This document shows, piece after piece, positions 26,224 through 35,272 of a stretch of DNA of 64,000 nucleotides; the first letter of the stretch is position 1, and the number at the start of each line of letters is the position of its first letter. The position numbers and the translations under genes are program-made. The stretch comes from Provencibacterium sp. (GTDB lineage Bacteria; Bacillota; Clostridia; Oscillospirales; Ruminococcaceae), in the NCBI GenBank assembly GCA_022792175.1, contig JAAWAN010000013.1, forward strand, positions 1 through 64,000, written 5' to 3'. The notes below the pieces were generated by a model, which worked only from the letters and a program-made list of their open reading frames with translations, had not been told where the DNA came from and ran no database searches.

Positions 26224-26901
26224 ATGAAAAGAAGTATGGCACTGGCATTCTGTCTTGCCCTGGGCGGCTTTGTGTTATCGGGCTGTTCCGGCAGCAGCGA
26301 TCCGTTTGTGCAGAAGGAATATACAGCAGACATCCTGCAAATTGAGAAAATAAACGTGGATGTACGCGACAGAAAAATTGAGGTATCCATATTAGAAGAT
26401 GCTCAAATCCACATTATCTGTTTTGAGAGCAGCAAAGAAGCTTATGACATTACCGTTTCGGACGAAAGGGTATTAGCGATGACAAGCGCAGGCCATAAAG
26501 AATGGACAGACTATGTGGGAACAAAGCCCTCTGCAGAAAACCGGAAAATATCGCTGCAGATACCGGATGCACTTTTAAACACCCTTACACTTTCCACGAC
26601 AAATGAAGATATCTCGCTTCCGGCATTAGCTGTAACAGGAAGCATAAGCCTTTCCTCTAACGGCGGAAGCATTGCCTTTGGCAGCTTAAAGATAGGAAAT
26701 GCCTTAACCCTGTCTGTCAAAAACGGAGATATTTCCGGTAGGATTGCAGAAAGCTGTGACGAATTTGCCATCCAGACAAAAATAAAAAAGGGGGAGAGTA
26801 ATTTGCCGGCTAGTAAAAACGGCAGAGAAAAAATACTGAATGTCTCCAGCAATAACGGCGATGTTCGTATTGAGTTTGCAAACGAATCCCTCTGTTTCTA
26901 A
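26224..26901 (+). CDS. Lipoprotein with DUF4097-like repeat fold
   Basis: 225 residues. N-terminal lipoprotein signal KRSMALAFCLALGGFVLSGCSG with lipobox LSGC, so anchored outside the membrane. The remainder consists of short beta-strand repeats with N/D-G turns (LSTTNEDISLPALAV, LSSNGGSIAF, LSVKNGDISG, VSSNNGDVRIEF). This is typical of the DUF4097 family of putative adhesins or regulatory surface proteins. GAAAGGAATTAAA precedes the ATG. Its neighbour is the frameshifted MerR regulator, divergent and likely its original controller. Base composition is AT-richer than the surroundings, suggesting acquisition. Confidence 0.82.
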   Translation: MKRSMALAFCLALGGFVLSGCSGSSDPFVQKEYTADILQIEKINVDVRDRKIEVSILEDAQIHIICFESSKEAYDITVSDERVLAMTSAGHKEWTDYVGTKPSAENRKISLQIPDALLNTLTLSTTNEDISLPALAVTGSISLSSNGGSIAFGSLKIGNALTLSVKNGDISGRIAESCDEFAIQTKIKKGESNLPASKNGREKILNVSSNNGDVRIEFANESLCF

Positions 26902-26931
26902 AAACCGCTGTTTTGCCACTCAAAAAGACAG

Positions 26932-26970
26932 AAAAATGGCGTAGAAATCAATGATTTCTACGCCATTTTT
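26932..26970 (+). terminator. Terminator after the DUF4097-like gene
   Basis: Near-perfect palindrome ATGGCGTAGAAATCA and its complement, flanked by A-run and T-run, 31 bp after the stop codon. Confidence 0.85.
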
Positions 26971-27013
26971 TGAAAAGCAGGAAATCTCAAATATGTATCT
27001 TCAAAGCTCACAA

Positions 27014-27058
27014 AAAGTAATCCGAACCTCTCCCTGTCGGAAAAGTTCGGATTACTTT
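27014..27058 (-). terminator. Terminator of tRNA-Leu
   Basis: AAAGTAATCCGAAC (27014-27027) pairs perfectly with 27045-27058. On the reverse strand it follows the tRNA and ends in TTTTTG. Confidence 0.88.
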
Positions 27059-27062
27059 ACTT

Positions 27063-27146
27063 TGGTGCGGTAGACGGGACTTGAACCCGTACGTCAGAGA
27101 CACACGCCCCTCAAACGTGCCTGTCTGCCAATTCCAGCACTACCGC
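27063..27146 (-). tRNA. tRNA-Leu (GAG anticodon)
   Basis: 84-nt class II tRNA on the reverse strand: acceptor GCGGTAG/CTACCGC, anticodon loop TTGAGGG (anticodon GAG), a long variable arm (GTGTCTCTGACGTAC region) and T-arm GGGTTCAAGTCCC. The 3' CCA is encoded. Confidence 0.95.
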
Positions 27147-27466
27147 ATTCATCTGTTTTACACTCCGCTATCAACCGGAACGCTCAACGTTTATTATTAT
27201 ATCACCTGGTCATGGGATTGTCAACAGCAAATCTCCAAAATTTCGGTAAAAATCCTGCAAGCTTCTGCCTGCCTCCCTCTGGAAGCCCCCCGCTTACAGG
27301 GACCCCGAAAAGGCAAAAAGCATAAACTGGAAAGAGCTTTTCAGAAAAAAGCACAGATCCGATTTCCTTTTTAAGGAAACGCTGCCTTAAAGCCGAAAAA
27401 CGCCGGCACCCCGCTCCGCCCAAAATGGTGCAACCTGGGCCGGCTTTTCAAGGAGGTCTCTGCCCT

Positions 27467-28219
27467 ATGAAAAAACGCCGCCCCCGGCCGCAGCGATGGC
27501 GCAGGCCCCGCCGCCGGACAGGAAACAGAGCGCACGCACGGGGCCTGCGGATGGCTGCTGCCCTTCTTCTTCTCGGGCTGCTGCTCTTTTCCGGCAAACA
27601 GCTGCGCCCCATGCTGCGCACCCTTTGCGCGCATGAGGCAAACCTCGTCTGCACAAAGGCGGTGAATGCCGCCGTAAAAGAAGAACTCTCCCAGCTGGAT
27701 ATCCGCTATGAGAGCCTCGTCTCCCTCAGCCGCAATGCCGCGGGCGGCGTTACGGCTGTTGAAACCAACGTCGCTCTGGCCGACCGGCTGAAAACGGCCA
27801 TCACCGGCGGCATTCTTGCCGCCTTTGAGCAACAGGCGCTGCAGCAGGCCTCTATACCGCTCGGAACGCTGAGCGGCAGCCTCTGGCTCAACGGGCGCGG
27901 CCCCAAAATACCGCTGCGGATTATTCCCAGTCGGGTGCTCAGCGTGGATATCCGCTCCACCTTTACGCAGGCGGGCATCAATCAGACACGGCATCAGCTG
28001 CAGCTGACGGTGGAGGCGGATGCCGAGGCCATCCTCCCGGGACTGAGCTCCAGCACCCATATCTCCTCCTGCTTTCTGCTCGCCGAGACGGTCATCGTCG
28101 GCGAGGTGCCGGATGCCTACACCTCCATTCAGGGGGCGGCAGAACTTGCGGGCCAGCTCGCCGATTATGGCGCCAGCCCTCCCGCAGAAGGCCCGGGGGA
28201 GCCTTTGGCCGAAAACTAG
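27467..28219 (+). CDS. yunB: Sporulation protein YunB family
   Basis: Membrane-anchored protein required for normal sporulation in Bacillus, conserved in spore-formers; biochemical role unknown. Residues 1-25 are strongly basic, followed by one helix (MAAALLLLGLLLF) and the extracytoplasmic domain. Family signatures: KAVNAAVKEEL, GGVTAVETNVALADRL, IPLGTLSGSLW, NGRGPKIPLR, STFTQAGINQTRHQL and the C-terminal AETVIVGEVPDAY. 250 residues from ATG 27467, 9 nt after AAGGAGGT. It converges with the debranching-enzyme gene; the two stop codons share one CTAG at 28216-28219. Confidence 0.92.
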   Translation: MKKRRPRPQRWRRPRRRTGNRAHARGLRMAAALLLLGLLLFSGKQLRPMLRTLCAHEANLVCTKAVNAAVKEELSQLDIRYESLVSLSRNAAGGVTAVETNVALADRLKTAITGGILAAFEQQALQQASIPLGTLSGSLWLNGRGPKIPLRIIPSRVLSVDIRSTFTQAGINQTRHQLQLTVEADAEAILPGLSSSTHISSCFLLAETVIVGEVPDAYTSIQGAAELAGQLADYGASPPAEGPGEPLAEN

Positions 28220-30324
28220 CGGCCTATGAGCACCGCCACCGAACGCGGGTTCAGCTCCAGACAGCCGCCAACCTGCGGCTGTTCCCCCCAATCCAGCTCG
28301 GTGGAGGGCTCGCGGAAGGTGTCTACCAGTAGCCGCCAGCAGCGCCCCTGCGGCAGATCAGGCAGGCGCAGCCGCCTGTTCTCCCAATGCGCATTGATCG
28401 CCAGATAGAGAATGTCGTCCTCCCGGTCCTCAGCATCCCTTCCGGTGAAAAGCACGCCCAGCGTGCGCGCCTGGGGGGAGGCGTTCATCCTCCAGGGCTC
28501 CTCGCCATGAAAGCTCAGGTTCGGCAGCCCGCAGGCTGCCTGCTTTCCCCCGCTGCGCAGCGCGGGATAGGTGCGGCGCAGCCGGATCATATACTGGAAG
28601 AAGCGCAGCAGCTCGCTGTTTTTTTCCAGCAGTCCCCAATCCAGCCAGGAAATCTCGTTATCCTGACAGTAGGCGTTGTTGTTGCCGAACTGGGTATTTC
28701 CAAATTCATCCCCGGCCAGAAACATCGGCACACCATGGCTCATCATCAGCACCGCACAGGCATTTTTAATAAGCCGCCTGCGCAGGCGGAGAATTCCTAG
28801 GTCTTCGGTATACCCCTCCGCCCCGCAGTTCCAGCTGTTATTGTTGTTCTCCCCGTCGGTATTATCCCAGCCATTTTGCTCGTTGTGCTTATAGTTATAG
28901 GCATACAGGTCGTGCAGGGTGAACCCATCGTGGCAGGTGATGAAATTGACCGAGGCGCCCTCTCCGCGTGTGGCCGGGTCATAGAGATCCTGCGAACCGG
29001 CAATGCGGGTGGCCACCGCCTGAACGAGCCCTTCATCCCCTTTGAGGAACCTTCGCAGATCGTCGCGATAGCGCCCGTTCCATTCCGACCAGCGGCCCCA
29101 GGCCGGAAAGCTGCCCACCTGATAGAGTCCTCCGGCATCCCAAGCTTCCGCAATCAGCTTGGTGCCTCCCAGTACCGGGTCGAATGCGAGGCTCTGCAGC
29201 AACGGGGGCTTGTTCATCGGCACACCGTTTTCATCCCGCCCTAAAATGCTCGCCAGGTCAAAGCGAAACCCATCCACCCGGTACTGCGAAACCCAATAGC
29301 GCAGGCAGTCCAGAATCATCCGCTGCACAATCGGATGGTTGCAGTTCATCGTATTGCCGCAGCCGCTGAAGTTATAATATTTTCCGTCCGGGGTTAACAG
29401 GTAATAAATCCGGTTATCAAAGCCCCGAAAGGAGATATAGGGGCCGCGCTCATCCCCCTCCGCCGTATGGTTAAACACTACATCCAGAATAACCTCTATC
29501 CCGTTTTCATGCAGCAGCCGGATGAGGCTTTTCAGCTCATCCCCCTCCCGGTTGTGCTCCACCCCGGAGGCATAGCTGGTATTCGGCGCAAAAAAGCAAA
29601 CGGGATTGTAGCCCCAGTAATCAAGCAGCTTGTGCCCATCCTTCTCGCGGTCGTCGCGCATTTCATCAAACTCAAAGACCGGCATCAGCTCAACGGCGTT
29701 GATGCCCAGCTCCTTGAGATAGGGCACCTTTTCTGCTAAGCCCGCAAAGGTTCCGGGATAACGGACGCCGGAGGAGGAGTGGCGGGTAAAGCCGCGGACA
29801 TGCAGCTCATAAATAATAAGCTCCTTCATCGGCAGATGCGGCTGCACCGAATTGCCCCAGTCAAAATCATTGGCTACTACCCGCGCACGGTATTTAAAGC
29901 CATAGGGCGGACGGTTTCCCCAGTTGCTCTGTCCGCTTACCGCCCTGGCATAGGGGTCGAGCAGGTAACGGCTGCGGTCGAAAAGCTGCCCGTGCGCAGG
30001 ATCCCAGGGGCCATCCACCCGGTAGGCATATTCAAATTCATCAATCTCAAGACCGAAAACAATCATCGAATAGACATTCCCCATCCGGCAGGATTCCGGA
30101 AAGGGCAAAACTGCAAACGGCTCCTCTGCGCCGCGGCGAAAAAGCGCCAGCTCCACCCCTGTCGCTCCGCGGGAATGAACGGTAAAATTAACACCGCCGG
30201 GGATGGGCGTCGCACCATTTTCCAAAAAAAACCCGGGACGGATTTTAAACCCCCACAGCTCGCTGCAGGGGGCAATAAGCTGCATATTCCCCGGCGTCTG
30301 TATCCATCCAGCCTGTTGATTCAT
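28216..30324 (-). CDS. glgX: Glycogen debranching enzyme / isoamylase (GH13)
   Basis: Hydrolyses alpha-1,6 branches of glycogen or limit dextrins in the cytosol. An N-terminal CBM48-like domain (GVNFTVHSRGATGVELALFR) is followed by the GH13 barrel: LDVVFNHTAEGDE (region I), YRVDGFRFDLASILGRD with the nucleophile Asp near residue 350, the acid/base region LIAEAWDAGG, and NFITCHDGFTLHDL. The C-terminal beta domain ends in LELNPRSVAVL. About 702 residues, normal for GlgX/TreX. Start ATG 30324 after GGAAAGGAG. Lies 50 bp after the uridine-kinase-like gene, same direction. Confidence 0.94.
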   Translation of the reverse strand: MNQQAGWIQTPGNMQLIAPCSELWGFKIRPGFFLENGATPIPGGVNFTVHSRGATGVELALFRRGAEEPFAVLPFPESCRMGNVYSMIVFGLEIDEFEYAYRVDGPWDPAHGQLFDRSRYLLDPYARAVSGQSNWGNRPPYGFKYRARVVANDFDWGNSVQPHLPMKELIIYELHVRGFTRHSSSGVRYPGTFAGLAEKVPYLKELGINAVELMPVFEFDEMRDDREKDGHKLLDYWGYNPVCFFAPNTSYASGVEHNREGDELKSLIRLLHENGIEVILDVVFNHTAEGDERGPYISFRGFDNRIYYLLTPDGKYYNFSGCGNTMNCNHPIVQRMILDCLRYWVSQYRVDGFRFDLASILGRDENGVPMNKPPLLQSLAFDPVLGGTKLIAEAWDAGGLYQVGSFPAWGRWSEWNGRYRDDLRRFLKGDEGLVQAVATRIAGSQDLYDPATRGEGASVNFITCHDGFTLHDLYAYNYKHNEQNGWDNTDGENNNNSWNCGAEGYTEDLGILRLRRRLIKNACAVLMMSHGVPMFLAGDEFGNTQFGNNNAYCQDNEISWLDWGLLEKNSELLRFFQYMIRLRRTYPALRSGGKQAACGLPNLSFHGEEPWRMNASPQARTLGVLFTGRDAEDREDDILYLAINAHWENRRLRLPDLPQGRCWRLLVDTFREPSTELDWGEQPQVGGCLELNPRSVAVLIGR

Positions 30325-30374
30325 GCCTCTTGCTGCTCCTTTCCCGGAAAAGGCCGCCTTCCGGCCCTTTTCCT

Positions 30375-31310
30375 TCAATGATGGTAGATGCTGCCGCCGA
30401 TAAACTCGCGAATCAGTGAGTCCTCCGGAACGAGAGAGGCGTCGTCCGGACGCATCGCCTCTAAAAAGGGAGGCAAATCGCTCTCCCCCATTTGCTGCAG
30501 AAATTCCGGGTCGAGCGCGCGCAGCCCAGGCAGCAGCAAATCCCGGTAAACGGCCGGCTCATAGGCCATAAAGGTATCGATATCAATATGCGCGCGATAT
30601 TTATAGGGCATAATATACAGTTGTTCCCCGCGAGATACGCTCTGAAACATTCGTATGGTCTCCTCCGCCTCCCGGCCCCGGAAGAGCTTGTCGCGTATCA
30701 GCCGGCGCATCAGCCGGATTTTTGCCGGATGCAGTGCCTGTCCGCGTTCCCCCGTAATCCGGGTGCGCACACTGACATAGATGCCGGTCATCGAATCATC
30801 CGACCTGCCGGTAACGGCGGGGTTGAGCGCATGAATGCCCTCTAAAATAACCAGCTCCCCAGGCTTGCGGTGCAGCGGGATGCTGCCGGGGCGGGACTGG
30901 GTTTTAAAATCAAATATCGGCACCTCCACCGGCTCGCAGCGGAATATCCGCTGCAGGTGCTCCTCCAAAAGCGGAATATCCAGCCGCTGCGGGTTTTCAA
31001 AATCCGGATTGCCGTTTTCATCGAGCGGCATCACGCCCGTGCCGCTGGGAAGGAAGTAGTTGTCCATCGAAAGGGTATGCGTTTCATGGCCCCAGCTGTC
31101 AAGCAGGCTCTCAATGCGCAGTGCCGTTGTCGTTTTCCCCGAACCGGAAGGACCGGAGAGCAGAACGACCGGCTTCTCTTCGCAGCAGGCGGCCAGATAT
31201 TCGGCCACCTGGCGAATTCGATCGCTATAGCGTTGCTCAGCCCGGGCGATGAAGCCGCCCGCATTTTCCTCCATTCTTTGGTTGATTCGCTGCAATCTAC
31301 AGAATTTCAT
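30375..31310 (-). CDS. Uridine kinase-like nucleoside kinase
   Basis: P-loop phosphotransferase of the PRK/uridine-kinase family. Walker A is LLSGPSGSGKTTTALRIE near residue 50, followed by LSMDNYFLP and LVILEGIHALNPAV. RDKLFRGREAEETIRMF and YKYRAHIDIDTFMAYEP match the lid and base-binding region. At about 311 residues it is longer than E. coli Udk, fitting the longer nucleoside kinases common in Clostridia. Precise substrate uncertain. Start at ATG 31310. Strong promoter at 31455-31483; probably co-transcribed with glgX. Confidence 0.87.
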   Translation of the reverse strand: MKFCRLQRINQRMEENAGGFIARAEQRYSDRIRQVAEYLAACCEEKPVVLLSGPSGSGKTTTALRIESLLDSWGHETHTLSMDNYFLPSGTGVMPLDENGNPDFENPQRLDIPLLEEHLQRIFRCEPVEVPIFDFKTQSRPGSIPLHRKPGELVILEGIHALNPAVTGRSDDSMTGIYVSVRTRITGERGQALHPAKIRLMRRLIRDKLFRGREAEETIRMFQSVSRGEQLYIMPYKYRAHIDIDTFMAYEPAVYRDLLLPGLRALDPEFLQQMGESDLPPFLEAMRPDDASLVPEDSLIREFIGGSIYHH

Positions 31311-31454
31311 CTGTCGGCTCCTTTCTGCGGCGTACGCAGGCATCCCATAAAACAGAGGGGCCTTGAGAGAGACCTCTTTGCCGGCTCCCGTTTTTTCTGC
31401 CGCCGTGCTTCATCGTCTTGCACAATTATAAAAGGCGAAAATTGAACTAATATT

Positions 31455-31483
31455 ATCATAATCAATCAACCGAAAAAAGTCAA
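31455..31483 (-). promoter_or_regulatory. Promoter of the uridine-kinase-like/glgX transcript
   Basis: Reverse strand TTGACT (31478-31483), 17 bp, TATGAT (31455-31460). Confidence 0.8.
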
Positions 31484-31591
31484 TGAACAATTAGGCAAAT
31501 CTGCTGCTTCGGCTGCCGAAACCGCCCTCTGTGGCATTGCAGGTTTTATAAAAGGCAAGCGGGCGACCGGTGTCCGCTGAGCTGCAAGGAC

Positions 31592-32347
31592 TCAACGGAC
31601 GCTTTCCATTTTCTGCAGAAGGGCACGCAGCTGCCCGATCTCCGGCTGGCCGGGCGCCGAGCTTTTCTTCCCTGCCCCGAAGGTCATGGCCGAACCGAAA
31701 GTGCCGCCGCTTATCCGGCTGATAAAACCGAGCGCGCCCATCGACATGGTAATGAGCGGAATCTCTGCAAACTGCTCGCGCATGCGCAGCGTCGCCTCCA
31801 ACAGCGCCAGCACATCCGCCGGCGAATGAGGCATCACGGCCAGCTTGGCCATATCCGCACCGCAGGCCTGCTGCCGGCAGAGGATATCCACCATCTCTTC
31901 TGCAGAAGGTGTTCCTTCAAAATGGTGGTTGGAAACGATTACCGGAAGATGATAGGCGTGTGCATGCCGCAGCAGCGGGCAGATCGCCTTTTCGCCCAGC
32001 GAAAGCTCGGCATCCAAAAGGTCAACCCCGGCATCGGCCGCCTCCAGCATCCATTCCAGCTGCTGCTCCTTTGGCAGCGGGCGCGCCCCGCCCTCTTCCT
32101 GCGAACGAAAGGTAAAAAGAATGGGCTGTTCATTTTTTTCCCGCAGCGATGAAAGCAACCCCGGAATCTCCCGGCGCGTCAGCCCCTCATAGTAGTCCGC
32201 CCGCCACTCCACCAGGTCCGGCTGCAACAAAAGCGCCTCCCGCATCCCCTCCTGCAGCTCTTCAAAATTCCTGGCGACCAGAGGCATGCAGATTTTAGGC
32301 ACCCCTTCCCCGATTACCAGATTCCGGACCTTTACCGGCTTTATCAT
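31592..32347 (-). CDS. aroD: 3-dehydroquinate dehydratase, type I
   Basis: Dehydrates 3-dehydroquinate to 3-dehydroshikimate in the shikimate pathway by a Schiff-base mechanism. The family motif DLVEWRADYYE is near residue 45, the catalytic histidine lies in IVSNHHFEGTP near residue 142, and the Schiff-base lysine in ADMAKLAVMP near residue 168. MSMGALGFISRISG and GSAMTFG are also typical. 251 residues, normal. GAAGGAGAG precedes the ATG. It stands alone, with no other shikimate genes in view. Confidence 0.95.
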   Translation of the reverse strand: MIKPVKVRNLVIGEGVPKICMPLVARNFEELQEGMREALLLQPDLVEWRADYYEGLTRREIPGLLSSLREKNEQPILFTFRSQEEGGARPLPKEQQLEWMLEAADAGVDLLDAELSLGEKAICPLLRHAHAYHLPVIVSNHHFEGTPSAEEMVDILCRQQACGADMAKLAVMPHSPADVLALLEATLRMREQFAEIPLITMSMGALGFISRISGGTFGSAMTFGAGKKSSAPGQPEIGQLRALLQKMESVR

Positions 32348-33126
32348 CGGTTTTCTCTCCTTCTTTTCATATTTCAGGCAGCAGACCCGCCCTCTTCCTT
32401 TTCAAAAGGGAGATGAAACATCTTTTTCCCATTTTACTATATCTTCCCCGATTATGCCAGTCCCGTTCTCCTCTCTTTTCTCGCATTTTCCCGCATCCTC
32501 CATAATGGCGGTGTGTTACAATAAGCTGCGCAAATAGAAAAAGATAAAAAACGACAGGGTTTGCGGTCTCATATGGAATGGAGTTGGAGAAGCCCATTCA
32601 GAAAGGCGACAGCAACCCCTGTCAGAGAAGATGGCAAAGCTAAACGGTGGAGGATAATCACAAAGGCCCTGTGGGGCATCAAGATATCCGCGGCAGCATC
32701 AGCAAGCTGAATAAGAAAGCGCACGATAGAGACATGACGCAGTCCCTTACAGAGTGGACGGTATTCCTGTGTCTATGCAGACGGAATTTATTTGCGGCAG
32801 AACCAGGGCAGGAAGTTTGAGAATGCGGCGCGATTGCAGTAAATGAGAACAGATATCGGGAGGTCTTGGGCACCGCCGGAGCATGGCTTCAGCGGTTTTT
32901 TTATAAGCGCCTTTATGAAAGGCTGACGGGGAGCGAGCCCTGTCCCATCACCCACGGGCAGGTAAAAAGCCAGCTGGCCGTTATCGCTGAGGCCCACCGC
33001 CAAAACGATAAGCAGATTGCCCCTTTATCAAGTAAGGCCAACGCGCCCCCGAAAGGATAAACCACGCTTTTCCCTTGGCGGGCCATTAGCCTGCTGGATG
33101 CGCAAAGCATTTAAACCTTTTATGCG
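32348..33126. other. Gene-poor stretch with decayed coding fragments
   Basis: No intact gene in about 780 bp. Between about 32660 and 33060 the forward strand carries short open segments separated by stops, for example HQDIRGSISKLNKKAHDRDM (near 32680) and WLQRFFYKRLYERLTGSEPC (near 32890). They look like remnants of one accessory or mobile-element gene, but I do not recognise the family. Confidence 0.4.
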
Positions 33127-33160
33127 TAAAGCCCCGGCGGGAAATCCCGCCGGGGCTTTA
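33127..33160 (-). terminator. Terminator of the fatty-acid operon
   Basis: Perfect stem AAAGCCCCGGCGGGA with its complement, 20 bp beyond the acpP stop on the reverse strand. Confidence 0.88.
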
Positions 33161-33179
33161 CTGACTGGCTTTCGCCGCC

Positions 33180-33422
33180 TTATTCCTTTTCCGCGTTCAG
33201 CTTTTCAATGTAGGCAACGATATCGCCCACCGTTTTAATGCTCTGAATATCCTCGTCGGGAATCTCCACATCAAATTCGTTTTCCAGCTCCATCACCAGA
33301 TCGACGAGATCCAGCGAGTCTGCGCCCAGATCATCGGTCACCGAGGCCTCAGAGGTGACAAGCTCCTCATCCACATCCAGCTGATCTACGAGTACTTCCT
33401 TAACCTTCTCAAAAATATCCAT
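33180..33422 (-). CDS. acpP: Acyl carrier protein
   Basis: 80-residue acidic helical carrier of acyl chains on a phosphopantetheine arm. The attachment serine is in [18 protein letters not shown] near residue 37, followed by the recognition helix [23 protein letters not shown]-type ribosome site. It is the last gene of the fatty-acid operon, 121 bp after accA, instead of the usual place beside fabH. The gap may hold a separate promoter, since acyl carrier protein is needed in excess. Confidence 0.97.
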   Translation of the reverse strand: MDIFEKVKEVLVDQLDVDEELVTSEASVTDDLGADSLDLVDLVMELENEFDVEIPDEDIQSIKTVGDIVAYIEKLNAEKE

Positions 33423-33543
33423 TCTCTTTCCTCCTGTTGTTCTTCAGTAATCAGGCAACGCCTTGCGCTTTTGCCTGGATAAGCCGTTCTTTCCGGCTCA
33501 AAAACCTGCCGGCAACAAAGGAATATTCCATTTAGCGGATGTT

Positions 33544-34350
33544 TTATTCCATATATTCCCCAACCAGTCTGAATTTATCATATCGTCTTTGCAGTAAAAT
33601 ATCAATTGGCAACTTATTCAACTTTAGAATTGTGCTTCGGAGATATTCAGTAATATTGCTCGCCATCAGCTTCGGGTTCCGCTGCGCGCCTCCGGCCGGC
33701 TCCAAAATAATGCTTTCCGCCACCTTCAGCTCCACCAGATCTTCGGCCGTAATGTGCATCAGGTTGGCCGCCTCCTCCTCGCGCGAGGAGTCCTTCCAGA
33801 GAATGCTTGCAAACCCGCGCGGGGAGATGACCGAATAGACCGCATTTGAAAGCATCGCCAGCTCATCGCAGACGCCGAGCCCCAGCGCGCCTCCGCTGCC
33901 GCCCTCGCTGAGAACGACCGAGATAATCGGCGTTTTCAGCTGCATAAGCTCATAAAGATTGCGGGCAATGGCCTCCCCCTGTCCGCGCTCCTCCGCGCCG
34001 ATGCCGCAGAAAGCGCCGGGCGTATCAATGAGGCAGACGACCGGCCGGTGAAACTTTTCCGCCTGCTTCATCAGTCGCAAGGCCTTGCGGTAGCCCTCCG
34101 GATGGGGCATCGCAAAATTGACCCGCTTATTTTCCTCAAGCGTATGCCCCTTGACCTGGGCAATCAGCGTGACCGGCAGCTCATCTATCAGCGCCAGGCC
34201 GCCGGCGATGGCGTGGTCATCGCCATAGAGCCGGTCGCCGTGCAGCTCATAAAAGCGGTCGAACACCAGAGGGATATAGTCCGCTGCCGAGGGGCGGTTC
34301 TTTTCCCGCACAATCTGCAGCCGGTCCCATGCCGTCATTTTATTCGCCAA
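33544..34350 (-). CDS. accA: Acetyl-CoA carboxylase carboxyltransferase subunit alpha
   Basis: With AccD transfers the carboxyl group from carboxybiotin to acetyl-CoA, making malonyl-CoA. Crotonase-like fold: FYELHGDRLYGDDHAI, GGLALIDELPVTLIAQVKG, PEGYRKALRLMKQAEKF, LIDTPGAFCGIGAEERGQ and the conserved SEGGSGGALG. 268 residues, the shorter Firmicute form. Its start overlaps the end of accD by 11 bp, indicating coupled translation and balanced subunits. Confidence 0.96.
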   Translation of the reverse strand: MANKMTAWDRLQIVREKNRPSAADYIPLVFDRFYELHGDRLYGDDHAIAGGLALIDELPVTLIAQVKGHTLEENKRVNFAMPHPEGYRKALRLMKQAEKFHRPVVCLIDTPGAFCGIGAEERGQGEAIARNLYELMQLKTPIISVVLSEGGSGGALGLGVCDELAMLSNAVYSVISPRGFASILWKDSSREEEAANLMHITAEDLVELKVAESIILEPAGGAQRNPKLMASNITEYLRSTILKLNKLPIDILLQRRYDKFRLVGEYME

Positions 34351-35254
34351 GGCCGCTCACCCCCTCCCGCGTATGCATCTGAATGAGGTGGCCGAGCGTG
34401 CGGCGCATCTCATGCCGGCCGACAATCATGTCTATAAACCCATGCTCTAATAAAAACTCGGCCGTTTGAAAATCCTCCGGCAGCTCCTCCTTAATGGTCG
34501 CCTCAATCACCCGGCGGCCAGCAAAGCCGATGAGAACCTTCGGCTCAGCCAGAATAATATCCCCCAGAGAAGCGAAGCTCGCCGTTACCCCGCCGGTCGT
34601 CGGGTCGGTCAGAACGGTGATATAGAGAAGCCCGGCCGCGCTGTAGCGCGAAACGGCGCCGGCCGTTTTGGCCATCTGCATGAGCGAGATGATTCCTTCC
34701 TGCATGCGCGCGCCGCCCGAGGCAGCAAAGAGCACCACCGGCAGCCGCCGCTCGGCAGCGCGCTCAAAGGCGCGGGCAATCTTCTCCCCGACCACCGAGC
34801 CCATCGAGGCCATCATAAACCGGGAATCCATAATGCCGATGACGCACGGCTGCCCCTTGATGGTGCATTCGCCGGTCACAATCGCATCCCGCAGGCCGGT
34901 CGCCTTCTGCAGCTGCTCGATTTTTTTGGGGTATCCCTTAAAATCCAGCGGATTGCAGCTGGTCATCCCGGCATCATATTCGATAAAGGAATCCGGGTCG
35001 GCGGTCAGCGCCAGCCGCTCCGGGGCAGAGAGCCGCGAGTGGTAGCCGCATTCGCCGCATACGCGGTTATTGTGTACAAAGTCATCCATCAAAATGACCC
35101 CCCCGCAGCGCGGGCAGCGGTAGAGCAGGTCCTGCGGCACATTAATCGTGCGGTCGCTGACGCTGCTGATTATCGGCATGGCCACCCGGTTTTTCACCTG
35201 CTGTAAAAGCTGCTGGAGCATATTTTCGCTCCCCTTGCCCGCTGGTTCCTTCAT
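34340..35254 (-). CDS. accD: Acetyl-CoA carboxylase carboxyltransferase subunit beta
   Basis: Partner of AccA. The N-terminal four-cysteine zinc ribbon is visible (YRCPRCGGVI and VCGECGYHSRL, residues of about 45-75). The crotonase-like domain with GGARMQEGIISLMQMAKT, YITVLTDPTTGGVTASFASL and AEPKVLIGFAGRRVIEAT follows. 304 residues. Start ATG 35254 lies 18 bp after the accC stop with AAGGGGG upstream. A second ATG at 35221 also has a good ribosome site, and either could be used. Confidence 0.96.
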   Translation of the reverse strand: MKEPAGKGSENMLQQLLQQVKNRVAMPIISSVSDRTINVPQDLLYRCPRCGGVILMDDFVHNNRVCGECGYHSRLSAPERLALTADPDSFIEYDAGMTSCNPLDFKGYPKKIEQLQKATGLRDAIVTGECTIKGQPCVIGIMDSRFMMASMGSVVGEKIARAFERAAERRLPVVLFAASGGARMQEGIISLMQMAKTAGAVSRYSAAGLLYITVLTDPTTGGVTASFASLGDIILAEPKVLIGFAGRRVIEATIKEELPEDFQTAEFLLEHGFIDMIVGRHEMRRTLGHLIQMHTREGVSGLGE

Positions 35255-35272
35255 AGCATTTCCCCCTTCCCC

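Noticed and set aside
31571..31600. Terminator of aroD from the GTCCG..CGGAC inverted repeat
   Set aside because: The 10-bp repeat overlaps the stop codon and has no T-run after it on the reverse strand, so I did not list it as a terminator.
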